Part shown: piece by piece, positions 22,613-34,670 of the stretch
How positions within the stretch are numbered: position 1 is the stretch's first letter
Layout: each line of letters starts with the position of its first letter
NCBI GenBank assembly: GCA_029204225.1
Contig: CM055092.1
Location: 12,776,476 to 12,840,475, forward strand
DNA from: Diphasiastrum complanatum
Taxonomy: Eukaryota > Streptophyta > Lycopodiopsida > Lycopodiales > Lycopodiaceae
DNA: 64,000 bases
Reading direction: 5' to 3'
Made by a program: the position numbers and the translations under genes
Notes under the pieces: generated by a model
Databases searched by the model: none
What the model saw: the letters and a program-made list of their open reading frames with translations, nothing else
What the model was told of the DNA's origin: nothing

Positions 22613-24612
22613 TGGTATCAGAGCGTCAGGGTGATGCAAGAATGCACGATCCGATGGAGCTATGGGATAGCATCTTTCACCAGAAGAAATAGCACTCAAA
22701 GTGTCTCAGGAGAGAGGACTCCATACGGGGTATAGGCAGTCCGGATGGCAGGAGACAACAAAGTCCCTTCGATCGGAGCTTCGGGGAAGATCAAAACGAT
22801 CGTTGTAGGTGGATTCCGAGGAAAATTGAAGGAAAAACTTGCAGTTCCGATGATTTCGGGGAAATCATTGATGATGGCTAAGTAAATGAATGTGTAGACA
22901 GCCAGTTGAAGCAATTAGATTTGCAAGAAAGCTGTAAAGAATAGTGTTACATAGCCAAGGTAGTTTACAGGGTGTAATTGGGTGGAAATCAGTAAAAATT
23001 TCAAAAAATTTTGGTTTCGTGGGGTGTTGACGGTTTGGTGAGAAAATCAGCCTAATTGGAGTCAATATCGCACCAATTTCAGAGTTATGAATTGCATCAG
23101 ATGCCTTGGGTAGGGCAACCCCAGAGGAGCAAAATCTGTAAGTTGAAGCTCGATATAAAAGCCCAAGTATTCTCTTTCCTCATGACTAGGGTTTACAGGC
23201 AAAAACAAAAAAATCTGATGATCTCTCTTCATACAAAGCTGAATTTGGTGCTGTAAAAGCACAAATCTGGGCGCAGTAGTAGGGCGCAACCTGCCACAAT
23301 GTCAAAAAGCAAAAAGAAGCATCAAGTATGGTGCTAGAATGACCTGAAATGGTGAAGAATGGACAGATAGGGTTTCATCAAAGGAAAATATTGATCTTTC
23401 TCTGTGGTGAACAAAATCCCAAGCTGTAAGATTCTCAATGAGGGCGCTCTAGCAGGATAATTCGGTGGCAGATGGCCGTGGGCGGCCGCACACCAGAGAA
23501 ACAGTTGGATCTGATTTTGTAGGTAGAAACCACCATAGCTATGGAGGAAAAGAGAAAGGAAGGAGGAGAGAGACCAAGAGGGCCGCGGAGAGGCCTCATG
23601 CGCGCCAACCAGAGAGGGCACTTAGTGCGAAAAGGTGCGTAGTGCTCGTAGGGAGCGTGGTTTGGTGCACAAGAGAATGAAAGGCCGTCGGATCTCATGG
23701 AATTCACATCCACGGTAGAGATTGCGTTGAGAGAGGAGTGATCTAGGCCATAGAAAAGGGCAGCTCCATTGAATATGGGCGAAGTGGACTCAAAGGGCCA
23801 TGAAGGGCCAGAATAAAGTTTTTTCATTAAAAAATTTCAATGAGAAAGGCATTGAAGGGGCCCGAAGTCCATAATGGACTTCACCTCACTAAAAATCTTC
23901 AAAATAAAGATATAGTTCTTTTTGGCAAGGCAAATTGGTTTTGGGCCTATCTTTGGCTAGAAGGCACTTATTTTGGCCATCCTTGGGCCAAAATGACCCC
24001 TGAAACTAGATGCTCAAAGCCAGCGGATAGAGCGGTCACAGATTAGAGAGAAACATGTTCTGAGGAGTTTTTGTCATCATTCTATCGAGCGGAGTGCGGG
24101 TGACCTAGTGATGGGCTACATTCACCATTTGGGTACCGTAGGGCCAAATTCGAGGCAAGTTTTGGCTGGTGAAACCTGTTACAGGGTGGTACGATGAGGC
24201 ATAATCACTTCTAAATCATTATTAATTACTCCTGACAGGGTAACGGGGTGTTTAGATGTGGTAAATGCAATATGGGGATGAATGGTAACGAAATTGTGTG
24301 GAGAAAGCTAGTATTGGCGACGAAAGTGCAGTTTGGCGACGTGACTACTCATCATTGGTGATAATTTTGAGAGGGCAGGCAATCACAGGTGAAAGGTAGC
24401 ATGGTATGCCGGTTATAGGTGAAAAATTCTTGTAATCAGGTTCAACTCTCGAGGTTAGAACCGACCAACGTCAGGTGGCGTTTTGGGGGAATGCTCTCAC
24501 AGGCATGATCGGCGATGGTATTGTTGAGTCAGGTGATAGCTGCATTGACACACGCATCTGTAGCATGGAAATTTCTCGTTCGGAGGGAAATATGGGCTAG
24601 CTTGGAGGTACA

Positions 24613-25244
24613 TGTGAAAGATTCAACTAGTTTCATCACATTTTGCAATATTTCCATATTTGACATATTGAGGCCAAAACTTGTTTTAGACTTAGAGGTT
24701 GACTTTTCAAAGTTCATTAGTCTAAATTTCATTTGAATAAACACTTTTTGAAAGTGTGGGAAAGATAGAATGCGAGTTTGAGTAGATTAAATTTGAATAA
24801 GTTGGGTACATTGAATCTAGACCCAAAACTGGTAGGGTTAGCATTTTGGTGGGAAAGCCAAGTGGCCAAATAGGGTTTGGACCTGCTATAAAAGGTGTAA
24901 CTCATGGAGAGAGTTATCTTCTCTCTTCTCTATCTCATTTCATGCTTATACATGGTTCTCTTGGGTTCTACTATCCATTGTGCACTATCTTGGTGATTGC
25001 TTGCAATTCTATGTGTAGAATGATCTATATTTGTTATTTGTGAAATACAGTAGCCTGCTGGTTTTGCACGGACAGCAACAGTACATAATCATTTCATTAA
25101 AGTTTGATCAAGTTCTATTAGTGTTTGCATCTCAAATTGTGTGTAGATGCTGATTTTTCTACATTGGTGAAATTGGTAGTGTATTTCTCTTTCTAACCAA
25201 AGATCATTCAAGTAGATTGGATCTTAAGGATCTGAAATCTTTCA
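24613..25244 (+). repeat. 5' LTR of element C
   Basis: 632 bp, TGTGAAAGATTC to AAATCTTTCA. A near-identical copy lies at 28,130-28,777. The small number of visible differences suggests that C is among the younger insertions here. Confidence 0.93.
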
Positions 25245-25847
25245 ATTGGTATCAGAACTTGTGTTTCAGGTTATGAAGGAGGAAATCAGATCTATCAATG
25301 ATTTGGTGAAGATATCAAGTCTAGAGCATGCTAGAGAGGATTCTACACCAAAATTGGATTTTTTTGCTTTTGTAGATTGGATCTTTTGTAGATCAAAACA
25401 CTAAATGGGTCAATATACTTGTTCAATTCCGTTTTTTGAATTTACATGCTGGATTTGCCCGATTTTTGGATCATTGGTTCAGCCTAAGTGGTGGCTTATA
25501 GATTGCATATCAAATTTTCAGCATTTGCATGTAGATTTGGAATAGTCAATTTTTTGTGATTTTGTCAAAACCCTAATTTTGATTGGATCTCTAGATAGTG
25601 AGGTTGCTGGACTTCATTTGAGTGTGTTTCAATCTTAGGAAGTGGCAAAAGTCATTAGATTGAGGATAGATCATAGGTTGATCAAGATTCCATGATTCTA
25701 TGTGTTGATTTGCTTGGATAAGTGCTAGAAGAGAATTTGTGAGATAGTTTCAAATCTTGGTTATTTCTTTTGAAAGCATTTGTTGTTGTTCAAAGGAGTG
25801 CTTTGTGCATTGAAGCAGGCTGAAAGAGAAGATCAGGTCATTGCTAC

Positions 25848-26580
25848 ATGGCAACCTCAATTGGAGTCATGTTGGAAGCCAATGATAGGCTTACCTCAAG
25901 TAACTATTCATTATGGAAAGTGAGGATGGAGTCACTTCTTGAGATGAATGATGTTTTGGATATTGTTGTAGGTTTGGAGGAGAGACCAGAAACACAACAA
26001 GATCAATTGAGGTATGACAAGAGGGCCAAGAAGGCTCTACACATGATAAAGATGAATGTTACCAATGAACTTCTCAAGGAAGTTGGTAAGTGCACATCAT
26101 CTTTGGAATCTTGGAATTCATTGAAGAAGCTTTATGAATCCAAGTCTACTTATAGAGTGTTGACTCTAAGAAGGCAAATCTTTTCTTGTTTGCAAAAGAA
26201 TGAAGAAAGTACAAGTACTTTTTTTTGAGAATGAAAGCATTGAATGATGAGTTAGCTTGCATAGATGAAAGCATTAAGGAAGGAGAGCTTATTCAAGCGA
26301 TTCTTAATGGCTTGTTGGATGCTCATGCTAACATTGTTCAAAGTATTGCTATTCAAAAGACTTTGACAAGTTTGATGGATCTTGAAGAGATCTTGATCAA
26401 TGAGGAATATAGGCTTCAAGCAAGAGGTGGATCTACATCGACACTTCAAGAAGATGCTATGTTTACAAAGGGCAAATTCAAGGGCAAAACCGAAAGCAAG
26501 TGGTCTAAAGGGCAAGATCAATGGATGCTTCTTCAAGTGGCAAAAATAAGGATAGATCAAAGCTCAAGTGCTTCTATTTG
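25848..26580 (+). pseudogene. Copia gag of element C
   Basis: MATSIGVMLEANDRLTSSNY followed by SLWKVRMESLL is the copia gag (UBN2) start, with a good ATG after the leader. A base is missing in the T run at 26,218-26,226, shifting the frame between TSTFF and LRMKALNDELACIDE. The domain continues to about 26,510 (LIQAILNGLLDAHANIVQS, SLMDLEEILINEEYRL). It ends at KLKCFY, the first cysteine of the zinc knuckle, where the deletion begins. Confidence 0.9.
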
Positions 26581-28134
26581 GATGAGCCTACAAGTGTAGA
26601 TCAAGCAAGGAAAGAAGAGGAGTGGATCCAAGCAATGGATCTCGAGTATCAAGTGCTTATGAAGAATGGAACATGGAGATTGGTGGAGTTGCTTAAGGAC
26701 AAGAAAGCTATTGGATGCAAATGGATCTTCAAGGTGAAGACAAACCAAGATGAATCTATCAACAAGTACAAGGCAAGGTTAGTGGCAAAAGGATATGCTC
26801 AACAACAAGGAATTGACTATGATGAGACCTTTGCACCCGTGGCAACGATGGTAAGCATTCGAGTCATCATTTCACTTGCTACACTTTATGGATGGGATCT
26901 ATGGCAAATGGACATTTCAAATGCATTCTTGAATGGTGATCTTGAGGAGGAAGTATACACGGAGCAACCCGAGAGCTACATTTCATCAACAAAGCCAAAT
27001 CATGTGTGTCTTCTACAAAAGAGTTTGTATGGCCTTAAGCAAGCACCAAGGAGTTGGTATGCTAAGCTTAACACTTTTTTACTCTCTCAAGGCTTTGTTA
27101 TGAGTGAGTATGATCATTCACTTTATTATAGGTTTGCTGAAAATGATGTTACCATCTTGCTAATCTATGTGGATGATATCATCTTGAGTGGTGGAGACAA
27201 TCAAGATGTGGAGGATATCAAGAATGCTCTTAAGAAGGAGTTTGAGGTGCATGATCTTGGTAATTTGCATTACATTTTAGGAATAGAAGTCATTAGATCT
27301 TCTCGATCTACTTTCATTTGTCAAGAGAAGTATGCTAATTTTATTCATATGGTAGATGCAAAAGCTATTGATACACCTATGGAGTCTCATGTAAAGTTAC
27401 TATAAGAGGTAATGAAAGATCCCTAAAGGACATTACTCTCTATAGAAAGCTAGTTGGTTCACTCATCTATCTAACCATTACTAGACCTGATCTAAGCTAT
27501 TGTGTTGGAAGATTGAGTCAATTTGTGCAAGATCCTAGTGAGGAGCATTGGAAGCTAGGAAAGAGAGTTTTGAGGTACATCATTGGAGCTCGAGTTTTGA
27601 GGTACATCATTGTATGAGGGATCATCACCTAATCTTTTTGGATTTTTAGATTCGGACTATGCTGGAGATGTAATGGATAGGAAATCCATTAGTTCTTATT
27701 GTATTTTCATAGGTGATGGAGCTATATCATGGATGTCAAAGACACAAGCCACTATCTCATTGTCATCTAGTGAGGCCGAGTACAAAGCTCTTACACATTG
27801 CACAAAGGAGATGGTATGGATCAAAAGGATGATCAAGGATCTTCACTTGCTGGATTTTTCAGAGAGCCCAATCATCTTTTGTGACAATCAATCAGCCCAA
27901 AGAATGGCATCCAATCCTATCTTTCATGCTAGGAGCAAGCATATTGAGATACAATATCATTTTGTGAGGGAGCGAGTCATTGCAAAGGAGGTGGAGCTTC
28001 AACATGTGTCTTCAAGGGAATGTGTAACTGATATCTTCACCAAAGCATTGGGAAAAGACTTGTTCATACAGCATAGGACTTCACTTGGAGTATTATCAAA
28101 GTCTATGCTAAAACTAGTTGAAGAGGGAGTGTGA
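26581..28134 (+). pseudogene. Copia reverse transcriptase and RNase H of element C
   Basis: The RT is open from 26,581 to 27,405: [93 protein letters not shown] and the active site YVDDIILSGG (aspartates near 27,172 and 27,175). After a frame break at 27,405 and a 27-bp duplication, RNase H reads from 27,610 to 28,134 (DSDYAGDVMDRKSISSYCIF, TISLSSSEAEYKAL, CDNQSAQRMASNPIFHARSK, DIFTKALGKD). The RT core residues look complete. Confidence 0.93.
27565..27612 (+). repeat. 27-bp tandem duplication in the RNase H region of element C
   Basis: gagttttgaggtacatcattg occurs at 27,565-27,585 and 27,592-27,612 around 'gagctc'. It repeats the RVLRYIIG codons. The duplication is a multiple of three, so other changes cause the frame loss nearby. 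Confidence 0.9.
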
Positions 28135-28777
28135 AAGATTCAACTAGTTTCATCACATTTTGCAATATTTCCATATTTGACATATTGAGGCCAAAACTTG
28201 TTTTAGACTTAGAGGTTGACTTTTCAAAGTTCATTAGTCTAAATTTCATTTGAATAAACACTTTTTGAAAGTGTGGGAAAGATAGAATGCAAGTTTGAGT
28301 AGATTCAATTTGAATAAGTTGGGTACATTGAATCTAGACCCAAAATTGGTAGGGTTAGCATTTTGGTGGGAAAGCCAAGTGGCCAAATAGGGTTTGGACC
28401 TGCTATAAACGGATATAACTCGTGGAGAGAGTTATCTTCTCTCTTCTCTATCTCATTTCATGCTTATACATGGTTCTCTTGGGTTCTACTATCCATTGGT
28501 GCACTATCTTGGTGATTGCTTGCAATTCTATGTGTAGAATGATCTATATTTGCTATTTTTGGATCCACACGTTTGAAATACAATAGCCTGCTGGTTTTGT
28601 ATGGACAGCAACAGTACATAATCATTTCATTCAAGTTTGATCAAGTTCTATTAGTGTTTGCATCTCAAATTGTGTGTAGATGCTGATTTTTCTACATTGG
28701 TGAAATTGGTAGTGTATTTCTCTTTCTAACCAAAGATCATTCAAGTAGATTGGATCTTAAGGATTTGAAATCTTTCA
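28130..28777 (+). repeat. 3' LTR of element C
   Basis: Same sequence as the 5' LTR with a short extra phrase near 28,560 (ttggatccacacgt). It follows the purine tract directly. Confidence 0.93.
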
Positions 28778-31765
28778 CGGTACACACATTTTGGCGGTCA
28801 TGGGTGATGGAAGTGCAACGTGGTGCCAGTTGGAAGCCATTGGGCAAGATAACGGACTTGCATTGGACGAGCTATGTGTGGGACACATGGAGGATGAAGA
28901 ACGGATTAATAATCACACTTTGGAGACTCTTGGTGAGTGGTGAGTGTGATAATTTTGCAATTTTTCAGTCAGTAAGTCAATTTTGATCAAGCCATTTTAG
29001 TTGTGGAATAGTGTATTGGGTTTGTCAGCGGGGGATACACTTCAATTGCCTATTCTGGGTAAGTCAAGTCAATTTGCCATATCATGATTGCATCAGGGAT
29101 GCAGATTCCAGTGATAGTAGGGTGCAGATCATTTGGTTTGGGCCATGGAAGTACTCACGGATTCACTTGGAGGGATATTGGCATACACAGTCATGTGAGG
29201 GACTTGATGGTGGCTTTGGAGTTCACATCTCAATGTATTCTCAGGGAGTGGTTTGGAACCATTCACATGAGCAGCTTGGAGCTAGCTTGGGAGAATACAA
29301 GTGGGCACTATAGGGTAGATGCTCAGATCTTTGTGATCAGTGATGGCATTGGGATATCTGGTAGGAATAGCACTGTAGGATAACATGGGATGATCATCAG
29401 GGGACAAATATTTCATATTGGACTTGAGTCATTGGCATGGACAGGACTTACAGGTTTGATTCATAATGGAATAGGGAAGCTACAAACGCAAATGGGCAAA
29501 GCGTGAAGCTTCGGGAGCCAGCTCTAGGTTGGAGAGCTGGAGATCGCACGAGGTGTGATCAGAGGGCAAACACTATGATGGGTGTTTTGCTAGTGATATA
29601 CTGGAGGGGACACTGATGGCGAGGACTTCAGGGTGTGCTCATTTGGGAGTATAAGTTGGTATTACAGCAGGGGGCTAGTCTTTGGCATTGGCATCAATGG
29701 GGAGACATCTACCATCACGGGCATGGATAAGTTACCTATAGCTTTCATGCAGTTGGCTGTACTTGCAGGAGTCTAGGCTTGGCACAGGTGTTGGAATTTT
29801 CATGGTGCAGATTCTCAGGTGGTGAGATCAGGGATAAGCCTATAGGAAGTCACTCAAAGCTATATACCTCAGTATGATCAAAGAGACAATGGACTCGGAT
29901 CCCATGAGCGGCAACTCAGGGATATGCTTGCGTTGGCATGGTGTCAGGTGGCACATATCCAGGGAGAGCGAGCAGATGCTAGGAGACAGGTGGAGCAGGT
30001 GATGCTTTGGAGTTCGACTTATCTAGCAGGATGGTGACCAGGATCGGAGACATTAGGTGACCATAATATGTGGATGACAAGTCCATTGGGGTGCCACTCA
30101 TGGAGATTCTACAGTTGCTCAGGTATGACATGTCATTTGATGTATGGACGATGTTCTTCAGCTGGTGCATCATGTGTGATGACCTAGGGATGGGTCATGC
30201 CTACTTGGAAGTAGGTGGCATAGAGTGTACTTGGAGGTGGTACATATCTTGAGGGCATGGAGTGCATTACGGGGTGATGTGGATCCAGCATGCCCATGGT
30301 TGTGAGCCGACAGGGATGGAGATGATTGCTTAGGGAGTGACAACTGATACTTTGGCGAGCGATCAGGTGAGCTGCATGGTTATATGCACATTGATCTCCA
30401 GGGTGGCATCACATGTTGTTTCTATACATCATTATTTGGTAAGCTGGATGCAGTTTTTGGTTAGATCCATTTGGAGTCTAGTTGCACTATAGGTGGACAG
30501 ATTCTTGGGGATCTATCAACGGGTAATGGATACTTGGTAATCAGATGGTACAGGGTACAGGGTTCTAGAGCTATCCTACCTGATATGCTATGGATCATGG
30601 ATGAGTTATTCATCATGATAGTGGATCTAGTTTGCATTTTATTTGTCTTGGATGCTATGATGGATGTTGTGGTGAGATAGGCTCCTTGGTGGGAGGCCTA
30701 TGTATTGGTCAAATCAAAGTTGGCAACGTCAAGCATGGGAACTTTGAGCCTACATGGGATGTAGGAGAGGCAGACTATCATTAGTATCTCTGGGAGATGG
30801 GCGAGCTACTCAGGTATAGCCTATGGTGAGGTTTGTGTACATTCATTCAGTGAGTCCTTGGTATACTCTTGTGCTTGGATCATGGGGAATGAATGGGGAT
30901 CAGCTTTCAGGGCTTATTGGACAGGATGTAAAAGCAAAGCGGCTTGGAGCATAGCTTCATTTGGGAGATACATCAGGGATGAGGCTTGGAGCGCTTATTG
31001 GTTTGAGATGGTTGATCTTGGATGATGTATGAGGACATCTATGTGATATGCTTGGACGTGAGAGCATCTTGGTTATAGGTGCAGGCCATGGTTGGAGACC
31101 TGATTTGGTGAAAAGTGGTGTAGCAGCAGATCTATAGGTGGCACAGGTATTGGTACGACAGGATACCACTTATGGACAAGCCTTGGTCATGTATTTGGTG
31201 CTTCATCATTCATGTTGTTTTGCATGAGTGTGTATGGGCTTCATGTTACCTTGTCACGGGAGTCTAGATCTTAGTCGGAGTTGTATGTGGTTGTGCATTT
31301 ACTACGTCAAAAACAAAGTAGTCATTTTATGCTCATTGACTTGTCATTGTCTACTAGTTGTTTATCTGGTGAGGGTGCAATCTCAGGTTGAGCCTCAGTC
31401 GCTCATTTACGTCAGCTTTACAAGTTTGTGGTTGTAAGTGTCTGATAGGATGTCAGCCTAGCTAGATTGAGGATGTAAGTCTCATGGTGGCAGTGGGATT
31501 TCCTCAGTTTGAGCCATGTCGCTCATGTGGTCCACTTGTGATCAAGTTGGATTGGGGATGAGGCAGTTGGTCGAGAGTATGGTAGACTCTCTATATGAGC
31601 ATTGTGTTTACATGATACTTTGTGTGCCAAACCTGGTGGTTTGATGGTGTGCTTGAGTGTGAGTCAAGTACAAGGTAGCAGGGATATGCATAACATCTTT
31701 TGGACACTCTAGACACTGCTGCAATATATTTCTTTACTCCTACTGCATTGGAGCTTAAGGGAGAG

Positions 31766-32218
31766 TGCTAAGAATCAGATTTGATCTGATATGTTTATTG
31801 TAAGCTCAAAATGTAGTATTGTAATTAACTATACATATCTTCAGTTAATTAGGATTTACAGTTTTTTATTGTTATCGGGACCCACTATTATCATATCAGT
31901 CGGGCACTTGGGTTAGCCGAGTAGCCACACATAGGAAGAATTAGTCTGTACAGAGTTATTTACAATACTTGCTATACTTGGGGGCATGTCCCAAGTTTGT
32001 CGATCGAATTTGGCCATATTGGGCCCGACCTTAGTTTGACAGGTGGTAGGCCAATTTTAGGACACCTGCCTTTTCATGCAGATTGTGAATACTCTATATG
32101 TACAGTGTTTCTTTGTAATATATCAGCTTTTGTTGTGCCATCTTTGAGAGCTTGGGAGGAGTGTCTATGGTGATTGATTATGTGATCTGCATACTTAGAT
32201 CCTAATAGGATTTTAACA
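31766..32218 (+). repeat. 3' LTR of element D
   Basis: TGCTAAGAATCA to GGATTTTAACA. The first bases are TGCT against TGTT in the 5' copy. It is followed by the GCACC duplication. Confidence 0.94.
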
Positions 32219-32223
32219 GCACC

Positions 32224-33383
32224 TTCATTCCTACAATACAATACCTCATGGGCTAATTGGCAAAAATGCACCCACTCCCTCAAAAAATTATGCCCTTCTT
32301 CAGAATCATGCAGTTTGGCATGCAAATGTGTTGCACAAGAGTGAAATTATGGATGCAGTCGGCAGTATAGTGTCTACGGTGAGTATGTTGTGTATATGTA
32401 GTGAGTCTTTAGTGCCTCAAGTTTAGAAGCGTACCCATATCGGTGGGTAATAATGACATCGAGATTTTTTTTTTAAGATCTTATGTAGGATGGTTTCAGG
32501 TCAATTGATGATGGGAAAAGTCTTCATAATTGTTTGATATCAAGCTGTGATACTAATTCAAGTGTGTACATTCATTGCAGATCGTCCATCTTTTCAAGAT
32601 GGTTTGCGGTTATTCTTTTTCTTTTGAGTTTGGATAGTAATAGTCGGTAATTCATGCATTTGCTTTTTGAAAGTGAGCTACTTGGGATTTTTTTCTGTGC
32701 TCGTCCAAGTCTTTATCAGATTTTTTTTTTAGATGGAGATTAAGAATAAAGGGTTCTTCATTACATGAATGTTGATTCCAAAAGGGTGATTTCACCACCC
32801 AACTCCTCAATCAAATTGACCCCATTCTTCTCAAACTTCACAAGCATAAGTGTCTTTATAGAACATCATATGTGGAGACTGTATGTACAAAGTATAAATA
32901 TCCTTTATCAACCATCTTTGATGGTCTACTCTCTAATGTTGTTCTACTTTCTCAAAATTGTAATGAAGTTCCAAGTTTGTTATCTCAACGATGTAAAACT
33001 ATCATGTGGAGATTTTTGTTTCTCTTCGTCTATCATGTCTTTAAATTCTTCAACTAATTGATCAACCATGTCTTACCCAGTGGGTAATGGAGTCACTCCC
33101 CACCCCATTGTACTGTTTTTGTTCCCAATTTTCCTCTCTTAACCCCCCAATTTTATGCTCCTAATCAGACACGTATGCCCATATGAACATTTAGCAGATG
33201 CCCAATGCAACTCAGAATGTGTGTAGAAATGCACTGAAGAATGATAGCATAGAAATCTAAGACTTGCATCATATTCTCAACATGTCATGCCTGGTTATGA
33301 TTCATAAAAGTGAGGTGGTATCATAGTGCATTCCTGCACATTTCCGTCCTTTGGTTTTTCAGTTCCCTGGTGTAACTGCCATT
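32224..33383. other. Unassigned DNA after element D
   Basis: No gene, LTR end or repeat that I can name. T-rich runs occur at 32,466-32,480 and 32,720-32,732. This is the continuation of the sequence into which D inserted. Confidence 0.3.
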
Positions 33384-33870
33384 TCAACCACATCCACAAG
33401 AGCTAGATTCGCTTCCTCCAAGAATTGAAAATAGGACATTTTGTTCAGGGTTTTGCTCCCTAGAGGTTCTATCACGTATCCACAAATAGAATACTAGATT
33501 AGCTCCTAGTTCCATGGGCTCATTGGGGTTGTACCACCATTTGGCAAGGTGGATCTTGGTGGGTTTCATCTTACGGCCCCAAGGTTGCAACAACCATTTT
33601 TGTAAGCAGTAAGCATAGTGGCCGGCCATTTTAATATTGTCATTTGTATGGTGTGCAGCAACAATTGAGAACCTACACAAACTCTCGCATGCATCTTTGT
33701 AGTTTTCAAAACTACCTGGATTAAGTGGCCATGAGAATCTAATGAGGTGTAAATTGATGAGGTGTGAACTAGTGGATGGTCACAGCTCAAAAACCTGGTC
33801 ATCTAGAGAAAACTCCATAGGTGGCAGATACAATTGTAGGCGTTGAAGTTTTTGTAGAATCGAGCATCCA
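33384..33870 (-). pseudogene. Unrecognised coding-like sequence
   Basis: One minus-strand frame stays open for about 160 codons apart from a single TGA near 33,785. It includes MEFSLDDQVFEL before the stop, then FENYKDACESLCRFSIVAAH, KMAGHYAYCLQKWLLQPWGR, LAKWWYNPNEPMELGANLVF and the end SSSCGCG. The composition looks like protein (clustered W, Y and C) rather than random frame. I cannot place it in a family. It may be an accessory or gag-like part of an old element. Confidence 0.35.
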
Positions 33871-34194
33871 ACAGAACTTCCTTTTTATGTATAGGATAGG
33901 CAGGTAAAGGGTTACATAAACTCTGAGGTCTAGACAATCCACATGGCACCTCTTTTTTCTAGTACTCGTGCAATTGTCCGGCTAACATGACAGTTGCAAA
34001 CGTAGGTCAATCATCTAACATCAAATCATGTGAATAGACACCACAATCGGGGATATATCTCAAACTTGTAGGGCCCCATAAAAAGGATAAGTCCATGCTT
34101 CTTTTGTGGACCCTTTGATTAGTTAAATTGTCAATGTTTTTTTTATTTGGGCTTGAAGTTACATTTTTTTGATAATGTACCTTGACTGTTGTGC

Positions 34195-34494
34195 TCCAAA
34201 ATGAATTCAAAAATTTGTGTGCTAACGCCCTTTTTTCCATGCAGACAGAGGCCGCGAACGTGGTCATGGGCATAGAGGCCAATGTGCTGATGAGGACAAT
34301 CATAGGAAAGACGATGAACCACCTTCCATTGTGCAAGAAGCACAATAGCTTGACAAAACTGTTCTTGACACACTTGGTGTCGAAGTTGGTTCAGAGGCTG
34401 AGGACATTCACTTGGGTCAGGCTTTGGAGGATGAGTACGATCAAGACATTCCAGCCACTTTGTTCGAGGATCAGGGAAGTGAACTACTATAAAG
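34195..34494 (+). pseudogene. Unrecognised acidic coding-like stretch
   Basis: After a pyrimidine run and AG (ttttttccatgcag at about 34,211-34,224), a frame reads DRGRERGHGHRGQCADEDNH, then PPSIVQEAQ, a TAG, and DTLGVEVGSEAEDIHLGQAL followed by an acidic end. The RG/RH-rich start and acidic tail suggest a real but decayed protein end behind a possible splice acceptor. No family is recognised. Confidence 0.25.
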
Positions 34495-34670
34495 TCTAGA
34501 TTTGTTTAAGAATATGTACGTTCCTATGATTTCTCTTTGTAGGTGTAAGATTAATACAATGGTACAAACTCTTCGAGATGACAAAGAAGACTTGAAGAGA
34601 GTCTTTAGAAATGAAGGTTATGTAAAGAAAAAAGGGATGGTCGTACTCAGCATGACTTTGCCAGACGGTG

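Larger units (their letters stand above)
24613..28777 (+). mobile_element. Ty1/copia LTR retrotransposon C, nested in element D, internally deleted
   Basis: LTRs at 24,613-25,244 and 28,130-28,777 (TGTGAAAG...TTTCA), primer site TGGTATCAGAAC at 25,247 after a 2-bp gap, and purine tract aagagggag at 28,121. GTACA (or GGTACA) is repeated at 24,608-24,612 and 28,780-28,784, leaving one or two extra bases at the 3' edge. Gag, RT and RNase H remain. Zinc knuckle, protease and integrase are deleted, so it cannot move on its own. Confidence 0.9.
22132..32218 (+). mobile_element. LTR retrotransposon D without recognisable gag or pol (LARD-like), holding element C
   Basis: LTRs of 481 bp (22,132-22,612) and 453 bp (31,766-32,218), target duplication GCACC at 22,127-22,131 and 32,219-32,223, primer site TGGTATCAGAGC at 22,613 and purine tract taagggagag before 31,766. 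Without nested element C the interior is about 5 kb. I found no protease, integrase, RT or RNase H motif in 22,613-24,612 or 28,785-31,765. The short frames there (for example 28,750-28,986 and 29,011-29,383) have no known domains. This is the layout of a large retrotransposon derivative that depends on enzymes of another element. Confidence 0.9.

Noticed and set aside
23334-23827. Overlapping minus- and plus-strand frames of 70-130 codons in element D
   Set aside because: The local GC-rich composition lowers stop frequency on both strands; no protein family is visible.
28750-31437. Several 60-100-codon frames in the interior of element D
   Set aside because: No shared domain, no consistent frame and no gag or pol motif; treated as chance in non-coding LARD-like DNA.
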